Of a DNA stretch of 64,000 nt, positions 1 to 11,109 are shown in pieces. The position numbers and the translations under genes are program-made. Position 1 is the first letter of the stretch. Each line of letters begins with the position of its first letter. The notes under the pieces are model-generated. The model was not told the DNA's origin and did not search any database. It saw only the letters and a list, made by a program, of their open reading frames with translations. Source of the DNA: Piliocolobus tephrosceles (lineage: Eukaryota > Chordata > Mammalia > Primates > Cercopithecidae); NCBI RefSeq assembly GCF_002776525.5, contig NC_045437.1:131350590-131414589 (forward strand), read 5' to 3'.

Positions 1-1970
1 CTACTTTTCTTTGACACAGATTAATATATTAGTTTTCTTTATTTAGTAAACAAAATGAAAATTTCAAAGTTAGTAAAGATTGCAGGGTGGCAGAATATCT
101 ACATTCATTTAATTTCATTATGATTTATAGAGAAGAATATAGAGTAGAAATTTTCCCATAGTCGAAGGGTGGAACAGACCTTCCATGATGTCCCATGCAC
201 AGTTTTAATAGGAACAATAAAATGTGTGCTTCTCTTTTATATCCAAAATCATGTGCATTAGAGATAGTATCTTCTTTCTTATGGAATAATAATTACAATG
301 TCCCAACCAACAAATTCTAGACTAATGAAACTATTTCTGAGATGAAAATTTTAGCATAATGTATTGCTGCCTAATCAACATTCACTTTGAAATCTTAAAA
401 AAGAACATCAAATTGTTATGTTGTAGTATTTAACATTATGAGGGTAATTTCATTTATTTGTTTTTTTTACATCCACAGTGACTCATAAGTGAACAAATTA
501 ATATCTCCCATGGTTCAATAAATATTAATGAAATGTCTAGACAGTTATAATCTAAACATTTACAACACAACAAGGCAAGCTTTGATTACCAATAAGATAT
601 CTGTAATGAATAGGCTACCTTGTTTTATTCATTATGCTTCCAATCTTCAGGAGACATTTCTTTAGCAATGTGTTTATTTCCAAAGAGCATTAGACAGGGT
701 TCTAGAAGCAGCCTTGCCTAAAATTACCCTCCTGACCTTGAAGCAATCAATTTCCCCTGACCTCAATTCCAAATTTGTAAAAATGAGTTTATTGAATAGC
801 CAAAAGACAAAAAGATAAATATGTTCTGTATTTCATAGCCTCTATGGTTTAATAGTTCTCAAACAACAGCCTATGGGCCTGGGCTAGATTTTGACAGTTT
901 CCATCAATCTTCCATTTGCAAAATGAGAAACATAAGAATCATGTAGTCCATAAAACCAAATGGAAAATTCATGTTCTTCCTCTTTATTGATAGCTATTAT
1001 TATTTCCCTGATATTTGCATTTCTCTCTCCTGGAATTTTCAGAGCTTCATCATTCATACTTAAATACATTTTATAGAATCTAATTTACATTTAGTATGTA
1101 GAATTTTATTGAAAACATCAAAGTAGTAAATTTTTTCTTGATACTGTATAAATATTACCTCAAGTGACTTGTTTTGAAATATTATTTATGGTTTTAAATA
1201 ACAGAAACTTAAACATGCTAGCTTGAGCCTAAAAGGGGTTGTGGAGAGGAAGCAGGAGAGCAGTATTAGAAAGGCCACAGTGCCAGACACAGTTATGCCT
1301 GTTGTTGAACTAGGAGCCAAAGCGAATTCAAGATCCTCAACAATAAATTCTAGATCCACAGACCTTCTCTCAAGAACACTGCCATTTATATGACTCTGAC
1401 TCCCAGTTTCGTATTGCTCAGCTCCAAATTCCAAACTCCCGAGATGGACTCTTATTGGCCTCATTTAGGCCACATGTTCTTCTCTGAACCAATCAGTTCT
1501 GCCTAAGGGATCAGGTTCTGCCTGAGCTTGCCCCTGTGTACTGGGGAGGGTTCTCAGGGATGAGATCCTCTCTGTAGGCCTATTAGCCACTCCTGAAGTG
1601 ATTTTATACTGACAGTTAACAGTGTTAATTATTTTCCTAACAAGTCTCAATGTTACTCTTTTCCTTCTCTTAATATTCTAGTTAATTTATTATTCATTCA
1701 CCCACTCTGTTTTTTAATGATAGTCACATTTTATCCGTAAGAAAATCACTCATTTTCTTCCTTTCCATTCATATCTTACCTCTTTGGATTTACATTAATT
1801 TTAAATTCTACCACCTGGAAACGTATTTTCTGCTGTCACTGCTACTAGCAAATGTAAAAAGTATTAAATAGTTCCACATTAGTTCACGACTCTCCAATCT
1901 TGAAATGCTCCGTATTTTAAATCAACAGTGATTTCTACATTAATTTTTTTCTTAAAATTACTCTTTCTGA
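1..1970. other. AT-rich intergenic DNA, no gene seen
   Basis: I see no credible coding exon here. Short ORFs lack splice context or homology. The part around 1230-1560 resembles an old interspersed repeat: it has a 'cttattggcc' block followed by 'gaaccaatca', also found in related form near 43.28 kb. I cannot name the family. Confidence 0.6.
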
Positions 1971-2261
1971 GGTTGGGTGTGGTGGCTTACTCCTGGAATC
2001 CCAGCACTTTGGGAGGCTAAGACAGGAGGATCACTTCAGGCCAGGAGTTCGAGACCAGCCTGGCCAACAAAGTGAGACCCTGTCTCTATTAAAAATAGAA
2101 AAACTTAGTCAGGAGTGATGGCGCATGCCTATAGTCCCAGCTACTCAGGAGACTGAGATGTGAGAATCACTTGAGCCCAGGAGTTCAGGGCTGCAGTGAG
2201 CAATGAGCATGCCACTGCACTCTAGCCTGGGTGACAGAATGGGAACCTGACTCTAAGAAAA
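1971..2261 (+). mobile_element. Alu (older, J/S type)
   Basis: A full dimeric Alu with a short, decayed A tail. It is flanked by a target-site duplication: 1956-1970 against 2262-2276, 15 bp with one mismatch. Confidence 0.95.
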
Positions 2262-2316
2262 AATTAATCTTTCTGAATCTGATTATATTTTAATGCCAAT
2301 TTTGATGTAATTCACA

Positions 2317-2354
2317 AATTATTATTATTATTATTATCATCATTATTATTATTA
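2317..2354. repeat. (ATT)n microsatellite
   Basis: ATT/TTA triplets with one 'catcatt' interruption. The tract abuts the tail end of the minus-strand Alu that follows and probably grew from that Alu's poly-A tail. Confidence 0.9.
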
Positions 2355-2640
2355 TTTTGAGACGGAGTCTCACTCTGTTGCCAGGTTAGAGTGCAGTGGC
2401 ACGATCTTGGCTCACTGCAACCTTCGCCTCCTAGGTTCAAGCGATTCTCCTGCCTCAGCTTCCCGAGTAGCTGGGACTACAGGTGCGTGCCACCATGCTC
2501 AGCTAATTTTTTTGTATTTTTATTACAGGCGGGGTTTCATCATGTTGGCCAGGCTGGTCTCGATCTCCTGACCTCGTGATCCACCTGCCTTGGCCTTCCC
2601 AAAGTGCTGGGATTACAGGCGTGAGCCACTGCGCGCAGCC
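2355..2640 (-). mobile_element. Alu (S/Y type), antisense
   Basis: Reads 'gagacggagtctcactctg' through to 'gtgagccactgcgcgcagcc', the reverse complement of a complete Alu. It keeps many CpGs, so it is not among the oldest copies. Confidence 0.95.
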
Positions 2641-3405
2641 GTATTATTATTTTAAACATGGTGAATCTAACCTATAACTTTTTTATCCTCATGACTTTCC
2701 CATAATAATATTCCCAATTAACATTTTAATAATAAAAGCTATTATTAATGCATGTAAATATAATAGATGTGATATTTTATTTAATTCTCACAACCTTACG
2801 GGTATCAAAACTTTTTGTCTCAAAACAAAAAATGGGCAAACTATAGATTCTGTGTTTTACTTACGGTTTGAGAAAATCACTGGCAGCAATCTGTTTAAAA
2901 TCAGATTTTGTTGCTTGGTGCTCTGCCTCTGATGTTGGCTTAATTCAGTTTCTGCATCCTCAACAAGGCTGGGGGATGAAAACCTAAGACTCCAGTTAAC
3001 AGCCACAGATGTATCACTGTCCTTGCTTTGTAGATGTATTTATTTTTATTTTCAACCAATACCTGACATCATACCTGCCAGGTCAGCATACCTGACATCT
3101 GGCACTATTTCCTCCAGATTTCCTCTGTAATAACTGACATAGGAATGATGCTTTTATGACCCTGGAAAATGTAACTTTAAACATTAACTAGTTGCCTGCT
3201 TGTTTTGTATTGTTTTTGTTTGTGTGTGTTTTAATAAACTTCTCTAGTGATCCTTCCATTTTTCAACTATATCCCACTTCCAGTTCTGTTCTGTCTCTGA
3301 ACAGGCTCACTCTTTGATAATTTTGCTGGTACCCTTGCTATTATTACTAAACACTGGCACATGCCAACATCAGTATATCTAAGAAGTGCTCTTAACCCTT
3401 TAAAG
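2641..3405. other. Unique-looking AT-rich DNA
   Basis: No ORF, repeat or RNA gene that I can support in this stretch. Confidence 0.5.
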
Positions 3406-3714
3406 CAGGGGTCCCCAACCCCTGGGCCACAGAAAGGAAGCGGGCCGCACAGCAGGAGGTGAGCGTGGCGCGTGAGCATTACCAACTGAGCTCTGCCCCG
3501 TTAGATCAGTGGTGGCATTAGATTCTCATAGGAGCGGGAACAGGAACCCTATCGTGAACTGCGCATGCGAGGGATTTAGGCTGGGCACTCCTTATGAGAA
3601 CCTGAGATGGGACAATTTCATCCTGAAACCATTCCCCCACCCCCACCCCGTTCCGAGGAAAAATTGTCTTCCAAGAAACGTGATCCCTGGTGCCAAAAAG
3701 GGTGGGGACCACTG
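3406..3714 (+). mobile_element. MER1-type non-autonomous hAT-Charlie DNA transposon
   Basis: The ends form terminal inverted repeats ('caggggtccccaacc' at the left, 'ggtggggaccactg' at the right). The body has the MER1 hallmark 'gggccgcacagcaggaggtgagc' region and the internal 'attagattctcatagg' block. Flanking 8-mers 'ctttaaag' (3398-3405) and 'ctttattg' (3715-3722) look like a decayed 8-bp hAT target duplication. The 117-codon minus-strand ORF over it is a by-product of the element. Confidence 0.85.
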
Positions 3715-3734
3715 CTTTATTGTCTAAATTTAAG

Positions 3735-3838
3735 CCCATTGTGCACTTAAGGAAACTGAGACATAGTGATGTTAAGTGTGTAAGGTCACACCTCAGGTTT
3801 GTGGAGGATTTAACACCCAGGCAGGCTGATTCTAGAGC
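3735..3838 (-). mobile_element. MIR SINE fragment
   Basis: 'ggaaactgagac...taaggtcacac...' followed by the 'cccaggcaggctgattctagagc' end is the reverse complement of a MIR core. Confidence 0.75.
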
Positions 3839-3839
3839 A

Positions 3840-3945
3840 ACATTGTCTGATAGAAATATAACACAAGCCACATATGTGTAATTTTAAATTTTCTAATAAC
3901 CACAAAAAAAGTAAGAAAAGGAGAGATTGTTTAATAATATTTGGG
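3840..3945 (+). mobile_element. MER3-like hAT transposon, 5' half
   Basis: 'ttgtctgatagaaatataac' followed by 'gccacatatgtgtaatttta' matches the 5' half of a MER3-type hAT element. The matching 3' half lies at about 5615-5757. The exact family name is from memory and less sure than the class. Confidence 0.6.
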
Positions 3946-4425
3946 TGATAATGATATGTCAGTACAAGTTCATCGATTGTAACAAACGTACCACTCTAAT
4001 GGGGGATGTTGGTAGTAGGAGAGGCTGTTCCTGAATGGGGTAGTGGATATATGGGAAATCTGTGTGTCTTCTTTTTTTTTTTTGGAGAGTGAGTCTCACT
4101 GTGTCACCCAGGCTGGGGTGCAGTGGTTGATCTCGGCTCACTGTAACCTCTCCCTCCCTGGATTCAAGCAATCCTCCTCAGCCTCCCGAGTAGCTGGGAT
4201 TACAGGCATGTGCTACTACCGCCCGCCTAATTTTTGCATTTTTAGTAAAGAGGGAGTTTTGCCATTTTGGCCAAGCTGGTCTCGAACTTCTGGCCTCAAG
4301 TGATGTGCCTGCCTCTGCCTCCCAAAGTGCTGGGATTACAGGTGTGAGCCACTGCACCCAGCCATCTATGTACCTTTCAGTTTTGCTGTGAACCTAAAAC
4401 CGCTCTAAAAAAAAAAAAAAGTCTA
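3946..4425 (+). mobile_element. L1M 3' end, split by an Alu
   Basis: The segment from 'gtcagtacaagttcatcgatt' to 'tgtgaacctaaaaccgctct' plus an A14 run (4408-4421) is the 3' UTR and tail of an old mammalian L1. An antisense Alu sits in the middle (4072-4363). Confidence 0.75.
4072..4363 (-). mobile_element. Alu, antisense, inside an L1M 3' end
   Basis: T-run, then a complete reverse-complement Alu ending 'gcacccagcc'. The flanks 'atctgtgtgtctt' and 'atctatgtacctt' look like a diverged target-site duplication. Confidence 0.95.
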
Positions 4426-4429
4426 TAAC

Positions 4430-5614
4430 AAGTGCTATCTCAGTCTTTGTTTCTAGAATTCCTAAAAACATCTAGTGCTTAAGAATATTCTTTCATAATA
4501 TTCTGGGGGTTTTTGTGCTTGCCTGGGGTTAACAGTTGAACAGATGATTTATCTTAACAGCTGATTCATTCTCCACTCTGCCCCACCCTCCCACAATCAG
4601 CAGTTTGCCTAGATTTGCAAGCATTTGTCCTGATGGCATATACACAGAATTGTGATGGGGAGAACAAGAACTGAACCCTCACCATCAACATGCAGGAATT
4701 ATTTTTTGTGATCTAGCGTACTCTACAGTTCCTTCAGTCATCATAGTCTTTTTCAGGTATCAACAAATCACACTTTGATTCTGTCTTCTAATTGTTGACT
4801 AGATTGAGTGAAGGGAGAGAGGGAGAGAAGTTTGAAGGATGATGTCGATTGGCTAACCAGTCCTTCTGAGTTTTAATATGATGTACACAAGATAAAATCA
4901 GGACATATGCTTACATTTGAAATTGTCTTCCTCAGCTGAAAGAGAATTAATGAAGAACCATTTGTGGGTACAAATCAGCTCCCCCACTTGGTGTATTTCT
5001 TTGAACAAGTTACTTCACCTCTTTTTGATTCATTTCTCATATTAGTAAAATAGGCATAATGGTATTTCTCTCACAAGGTCATTGCCTAGAAGGTGGTAAT
5101 TGCTCATTAAATGACTTTTAGAGTCTCTATTTTACACTTGTGATTTACAAAACAACCCATGGGCCTTCTACTAATTGAATCAAATACATAGATTATTATG
5201 TTTCTGAAAAACAAATGACTGGCAAGGTAATTAAGTTTGCTCAAATCTAACTTAACCTAATTCTTGAAAAATTCTTGAAAAAAGGGAATAATTTCCAATA
5301 ATCACATGACATTGCACTGATCCTGCAAAACCCCTCCAGGCAGTCATAGAATCTGGAGTCATTGAAAACACAGTGTTTGGTACATTGTGCCCAGTACCTT
5401 CTGTTTCTTCCATTCTTTTTTCCTGGAAAAGAAAAAATAACCGTTCTTGTTGATGACCTTGATTTCTAGATCTTGCTTAACCTCCTGTCTTGTAGTGCTT
5501 GTGTTCAGTTCTTACCTATGTGACTGCTCTTAATGTGCCAGTATTCAAAGGATGAGGTATCCCCTGCCTGTCTGAATGCAAAAGTAGAGTTCCAATGGGG
5601 GAAAACAGAGAGAT
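4430..5614. other. Intergenic DNA, no gene seen
   Basis: No supported coding or RNA feature. Base composition is ordinary and I recognise no repeat. Confidence 0.5.
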
Positions 5615-5757
5615 TTCACAGACTTTTCTTTATACTAAATCATGTTAAATCCATTGTGTACTTTATACTCACAATGTATCTCAGTCCATGCTAGCCATAT
5701 TTCGAATGCTCAGTAGCCACATGTGGCTAGTGGCTGCTGTACTGGACAGTTCTGGAA
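5615..5757 (+). mobile_element. MER3-like hAT transposon, 3' half
   Basis: 'gctagccatatttcgaatgctc' then 'agccacatgtggctagtggctg' and 'actggacag' is the 3' half of the same transposon type whose 5' half is at 3840-3945, in the same orientation. Confidence 0.65.
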
Positions 5758-6340
5758 TCTGTACTTTTAATGCTTTAGTCTGTCTCCCATTTACTCTTCT
5801 GTGCTGTATATTTCCTCATTATAATTTTTATAAAATTTCTTTTCAATTTCTCCAAATTTTGTATCACATTGGAATTGAAATAATCCAAAATGTGGCCACA
5901 GGAAATTTGAAAAATCAAGCCACCCCCGAATATGGTTTTAAGCACCCACTCCAAACTTTCTGAAAACTATTTTATTCATCGCTTGTGGAGAAATATATAG
6001 TCATTGGTCCTTTTTCATCTTTAAAACATCACTTAAAATAAGTTTAATTAGTATCTCTGGGTTCAAAATGAAATTTAATTCACTCAACATTTCTTGGGCA
6101 ACTGCAGGGACACAAATGGTAGTAGTTGCTAACATTAAGATAAAGAACCCCTTAAAAGAGGGCCTGTATATGTGAGAAACAGACTGTCAGTGTGAAAAAA
6201 AATTGTTACCTGCTTTTTTCTATTGCCTTCCACAGTGAATTCTCAATCTTAGCTATCAGTGTGCAATACTACCTCACAGAAGACTTAAAGTAGATTATAG
6301 GCAGATTTTTCCCGCTTTATTTTAAAGGTATGTTTTGCCG
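5758..6340. other. Intergenic DNA, no gene seen
   Basis: No ORF or named repeat that I can support. Confidence 0.5.
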
Positions 6341-6644
6341 TTTTTTAAAAAAAAACATTGACACAGGGTCTGGCTTTGTTACCCACAGGCTGGAGTGCGC
6401 TGGCAAAATTATAGTTCACTGCAGCCTTGACATCTGGGGCTCAAGTGATCCTCCTTCCTCAGCCTCCTGAGTAGATGGGATCACAGGCACACACCACTAC
6501 ACTCAGCTAATATTTTGGTTTTTTTGTGGAGACAGGGTCTCACTTTGTTGCCCAGGGTGGTCTTGAATTCCTGAGCTCAAGCATTCTTTCTATCTTGGCT
6601 TCCCAAAGTGCTGGTATTACAGGTGTGAGCCACCATGCCTAGCC
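6341..6644 (-). mobile_element. AluJ-type, antisense
   Basis: Complete reverse-complement Alu with high divergence and few CpGs. The 'acagggtctcactttgttgc' second arm is typical of the oldest (J) subfamilies. Confidence 0.9.
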
Positions 6645-6939
6645 ATGTTTGGCCTTCAATAGGTGTAAGATTTTGATCCCTAAAAGAAAACCCAGGTCCC
6701 TAAGGATCCATAGCATGGTTGACAGAATAAAAGAATGTAGTTTTCTCCTAGATTGCCTCTTTTAAGTCACCCAGGAGAGGAAGTTATTTTAAGACAGCTC
6801 TTTTTAAACTGACATTTGTTTAGATAAATATATTAATTATTTAGAGTAAATTCAGCCCCTGCTATATACAGAAATAAACTGAATTTCAAATGTCTCCATG
6901 TGTTTACTTACACAACTGCACTTACTGCAACTACAGTTT

Positions 6940-7640
6940 GTGTTACTGGGGACTTGTTAAACATCAGCAATTGAAATGCCGTCTTCATACTATTTAGAGA
7001 TTGAAGAAAATAAAATTCACTTGAAAATAAATTCATAAATACTATCCTAAAAATGATAATTCTATTGAGCTTCCATTTGAGCAATTGTGTAATCACGTAA
7101 CTACTACAGAGAAACTAAAGAGAAATTGAAAAATAGAAGATTATTGCTATTTTTCTGGACTAACAGAAGAGACTTGTTAAATAGCAATGTTGAAAAGAAT
7201 GTATTTTATGCAGAAATCAAATAAAATGGAGGCAATTTACTAACAAAACTTCCATTTATACGATGTGTGTTTGTAAAACACTATCCTGAGAATTATAATT
7301 CTATCATGTTTCCACTTGAGTACTTATATAATCGCTTAATAGCAATAAAGCTAAAAGAGAAAATATTCAAAATTATATTAGAAGACAAAGTTTTTGCTGT
7401 GTTTATGAATTATTTTAGTGGACTTAACAAGAAAAATAGTATAATTACATACAAATAGAATAAAATGGAAACAATTTGCTTAAAAATTCACATTTAGGTA
7501 ATCTACAGTTATAAAACAGTATCATAAGAATTGTAATTCTCTCTAGCTTTCATTTGAGGCATGGAATGATCACTTAATAGCAATGAAACTGACAGAAAAT
7601 ATCAAAATTGCTTATGAAGAAAGCAAAAATGCATTTTATG
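6940..7640. repeat. Diverged tandem array, about 238-bp unit, roughly 3 copies
   Basis: The block 'actatcctaaaaatgataattctat...ttccatttgag' at 7041 recurs at 7280 and 7518, a spacing of 239 and 238 bp. Each copy continues with an 'aatcac/aatcgcttaatagcaat' block and an 'agaaaat.tcaaaatt' block. A partial copy precedes the first: 'gacttgttaa' at 6951 recurs at 7171 and, altered, at 7421. The unit is AT-rich and I do not recognise it as a named satellite or transposon. Confidence 0.8.
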
Positions 7641-7734
7641 ATTCTGATCTTTGGAAGTAGGCTTCTTGGGAGGCATGATCAATTCTGAAGGTGCATTGCT
7701 TCTGTTTTCAAGTTGTGTGAACAGAAGACAAAAT

Positions 7735-8217
7735 CTAGTACTTGTGAAGACACATTTTTTGTGGCCAGTGAAGGATGTGCTGGGCCATGGCCATCCCCGA
7801 GGAAAGAATCCTTGGGGAGGTCCATGATGGCTTTCCAGAGAAGAGAGCATGACAGAAGGTTTGCTTCTCAGGAACATTCCCCTGGGACACATCTGTGCCA
7901 TCTGACAGGAAGATGAGGTAGAAGAACAGAGCCTGGGCAGCTGCTTCCTGTCTAGGTGAAAGGGTTGAATCTGGCGTAATTAAAGGACCAAGATCATGTG
8001 CATTGACTTTCCTATTGGTCTCCATTTCTGAAGGTGCATGTCTCTCAACATCATCAAAAGAAGGTCTTGAGCATTGAATATCATTGAAAGAAGGCAGCAA
8101 AGGAGCACCAGGAGAAACTTTCCCTGTTGTTGTGGAGGAATTTATGTGTCCTGGTGGAGTTGGCCTGATGGAGGAATCTGGTTCACATGAGGCACAGATC
8201 TTGGATCCCTGAGCCAT
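7735..8217 (-). CDS. Orphan ORF of 160 codons, function unknown
   Basis: An uninterrupted frame starts at an ATG with G at +4 and ends in a stop at the edge of the tandem array. It covers no repeat that I recognise. The product would be Ser/Pro-rich in the first third (residues about 15-45) with a short hydrophobic patch near residues 97-104. I see no catalytic motif, signal peptide or clear membrane helix. A second minus-strand frame (7602-7901) overlaps its end and also looks fairly coding-like, so this could be a frameshifted processed pseudogene. No poly-A tail or parent gene is evident. It may equally be a chance ORF. Confidence 0.2.
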   Translation of the reverse strand: MAQGSKICASCEPDSSIRPTPPGHINSSTTTGKVSPGAPLLPSFNDIQCSRPSFDDVERHAPSEMETNRKVNAHDLGPLITPDSTLSPRQEAAAQALFFYLIFLSDGTDVSQGNVPEKQTFCHALFSGKPSWTSPRILSSGMAMAQHILHWPQKMCLHKY

Positions 8218-8506
8218 CCCAGCCTAATGCTCCGCTGTCTTGGTATCAGGGATCCTAGTACTTCCCATGCCTCAGCCAAATTTTCCTTTTGGAATATGAG
8301 GGACATAGAGATACTTTTTAAAAAGCTGAAACTTAAGTTCTTCCTAAATCCTTATTTCTCTGAGGTACGGATTTTATTTGCTTAAGTTATCAAAGTTTTT
8401 CTCAGCCAATAGACCTCTCAACCAACTATCAAGAGCTTTTTTTCCCTCATGATAATTTATAAGACCGAATGGCTTTTTCTGATTTTTCTAGAAGAATTTT
8501 AATTTG
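8218..8506. other. Intergenic DNA
   Basis: No promoter or exon signal seen upstream of the orphan ORF, and no CpG island. Confidence 0.5.
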
Positions 8507-8822
8507 GGCTGGGTGTAGTAGCTCACACCTATAATCCTAACACTTTGGGAGGCCAAGACAGGAGGATCTCTTGAGCCCAGGAGTTTGAGACCAGCCTGAG
8601 CAACACAGGGATACCCTGTCTCTACAAAAAATAATTTTAAAAATATATTAGCTATGTATAGTGGTGCATGCTTGTGGTCCCAGCTACTTGGGAGGCTGAG
8701 GTGGGAGGATCATTTGAGCCCAGGAGGTTGAGACTACAGTGAGCTGTGACCATGCCACTGCACTCCAGCTCGAGCAACAGAGAGAGAGGCCCTGTCTCAA
8801 AAACAGAGAGAGAGAGAGAGAG
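8507..8822 (+). mobile_element. AluJ-type, with (GA)n tail
   Basis: Complete Alu ('ggctgggtgtagtagctcac' start). The tail has become an AG-dinucleotide run at 8803-8822. Confidence 0.92.
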
Positions 8823-9249
8823 ATTTTGGCTAGGATTCTGAAGATGTCTAGCACTTCAGATGCATGACTGATTTTTTTCATCTGCTTTGGAAAGATTTTT
8901 CTCTTTCCATAGTAAATCACTTTAAATTGAATCTTGCATAATCATTTTATTTTATTGATACAGTTTAGTAATGACTAAGTTTCGGCTGAAGCTCTGAAAT
9001 CTCACTTTCAAACTGGATTTTTCAGACTGCAATGAAGCTAGTACATTTTTGAGACTTTTAACATTATCCATAAGTGCATTTGTTATTTTGACTTCTTCAA
9101 TAATTTAGTGTAGATTTTATTGCTTTTTCCTTCAAGAGTTTTTGAAGATACATTTACCATATAAATCCAGCTTCTTCAGAACTTCATTTTAATAACATAG
9201 GTGTTAATCTTCATGACCTTGGATTAGGCAGAGGTTTCTTAAATATTAC
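8823..9249. other. Intergenic DNA, no gene seen
   Basis: AT-rich, with no supported feature. Confidence 0.5.
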
Positions 9250-10312
9250 ACCAGAGGCACAAGAAAAGAAAAAGAAAAAACCTGGACTTCATCAAAGTAA
9301 AAACTTTTGTGCATCAAAGCACACTATGAAGAAAGTGAAAAGACAACCCACAGAATAGGAAAACATATCTGCAAATCAGAAATCTAATAAAGGTTTAGTA
9401 CCCAGAATATATAAATAACTCTTACAACAACATAAAGAAAACCCAATTAAAAATGAATACAGGAGATAAATGCACATTTATCCAAAGAAAATATAAAAAT
9501 AGCCAATAAGCACATAAAAAGATGCTCAACATCATCAGTTGTTAGGGAAATGCAAATCCAACCATAGTGAGACACCACCTCACACCCACTATGATGGCTG
9601 TAACAATAATTTTGTTTTTAATGTGAAATAAGTATTGGCAAGGAAACCTCAAACTTGAACCCTCAAAACCTGCTGGTGGGAATGTAAAATAGTATAGCCA
9701 CTGTAAAAAACAAAACAAAAACAAAACAAAAAAACATTCCCTAAATATGTTACAGAGTTAACTATAGTATATGACCCAGAAATTACCCACCTGGAAATAT
9801 ATCTAAGAGAATCGAACCATGTGTTCAAATAAAATCTTATACATGAGTGTTCATGGTAGGCATAGTTTGTAATAGGCAGAAAGTGGAAACAAGATACATG
9901 TCCATGAGTGGATGAATGGGATGAACAAAATGTGGTAGACCCACACATTGGAATGTCATTCAGCCATAAAATGGAATGAAGTGCTGATACTTGCTACAAT
10001 ATGGATGAAACTTGGAAACACTTTGCTAAGTTAAAGAACCCACACAAAAGGCCACATAATGTTTCAATTTATATAAAATGTCTAGAATAAGCAAATCTAT
10101 AGAGGCAGAACAGATTAGTGGTTATCAGGTGGAAGTGGGGGCAGGAATTGGGAGGGACTGCTTAATGTGTATGGAGTTTCTTTTTGGGGTGAAAAAAATC
10201 TGAAGTTAGATAGTAGTGATGGTTGCATAACATTGTGAATGTACTAAAAGCCACTGGTTTGTATACTTCAGAGTGTTTTTAAATGAATTTTATCTCAATA
10301 AAAAACTTTATT
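9250..10312 (+). mobile_element. L1M 3' end (ORF2 remnant plus 3' UTR)
   Basis: Landmarks in order: 'ttttgtgcatcaaagcacac', 'agatgctcaacatcatcag', 'gctggtgggaatgtaaaata', 'tgacccagaaattaccc', 'catgagtgttcatggtaggc', and a 3' UTR ending in an 'aataaaaaac' run near 10300. The ORF2 frame is broken many times. It is truncated at the 5' side. Confidence 0.92.
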
Positions 10313-11004
10313 TTATTAATCTTCAACACAATCTCCATTGTCTGAGGCATTAATTATTAATATCTTCAATTCCCAGATCTCATTCTCCTATATAAAAACA
10401 GCAGCTCAATCTCTCATCTTCTGCAAGCTTTTTTCAGTTTATTCACTTTACTCACTCTTTCTTTTTATCTTAGCTTCTTGTGAAAGCAAATTTATGCTTT
10501 TATGAAAATATGCTTTCATCCAGGCCATCTTTTATTGCCACTTTAAGTTTTTTTTTTTTCATTTATTTGATACATTTTAAAGGATGTTTTCGTTGCAGCT
10601 ACCTGAACTTGGTGTCCGATGCATTTTCTAAAGACCAGGTCTCTCTCGTAAATCTCTTTTAACCCAGAGTAAAGACTTGGGTATTTCCAGATTTTTTGCT
10701 TATGGCCACCAGTTTTTGTATATATTATCATTGTTCTCAAGTCTGGCTTCCATTAAAGCAGATTGAAATCTTTCAAATTCTATTAGAATGAAGCTAAGCC
10801 TGAAAAAAAAGAAATTGACGTTTTTCCTCCAGGAAGGTAGAAACTCCAATAGTCAGTCCTTTAAGTTTACTTGCATAAAGTTCCATTTTAATAATTAAGA
10901 ATCTGACTATGATTGAAAATACCTTTATATCCCATAGCAATTGGTGGGGATCTGTGCTAAGGTTTGAGAAGCACTGCTCTAAACTGTTTCTCATGCTTCA
11001 GGTA
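10313..11004. other. Intergenic DNA with a possible MER5-like scrap
   Basis: Mostly unrecognised. 'ggtttgagaagcactgctct' at about 10961-10980 resembles the terminal repeat of a MER5-type hAT element on the minus strand, but only about 50 bp are alignable by eye. Confidence 0.35.
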
Positions 11005-11109
11005 ACAGCTGACGTGCCCTTTCCTCAGGAAGGCTTTTGTAAGGCCAGAGTCTGAGTCAGGCCCTTAATTATAAACTTCTGATAAGCTCCATCCTTTCCT
11101 TCAAATATT

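Noticed and set aside
3518..3871. 117-codon minus-strand ORF
   Set aside because: Lies over a MER1-type transposon and a MIR fragment; no coding signature.
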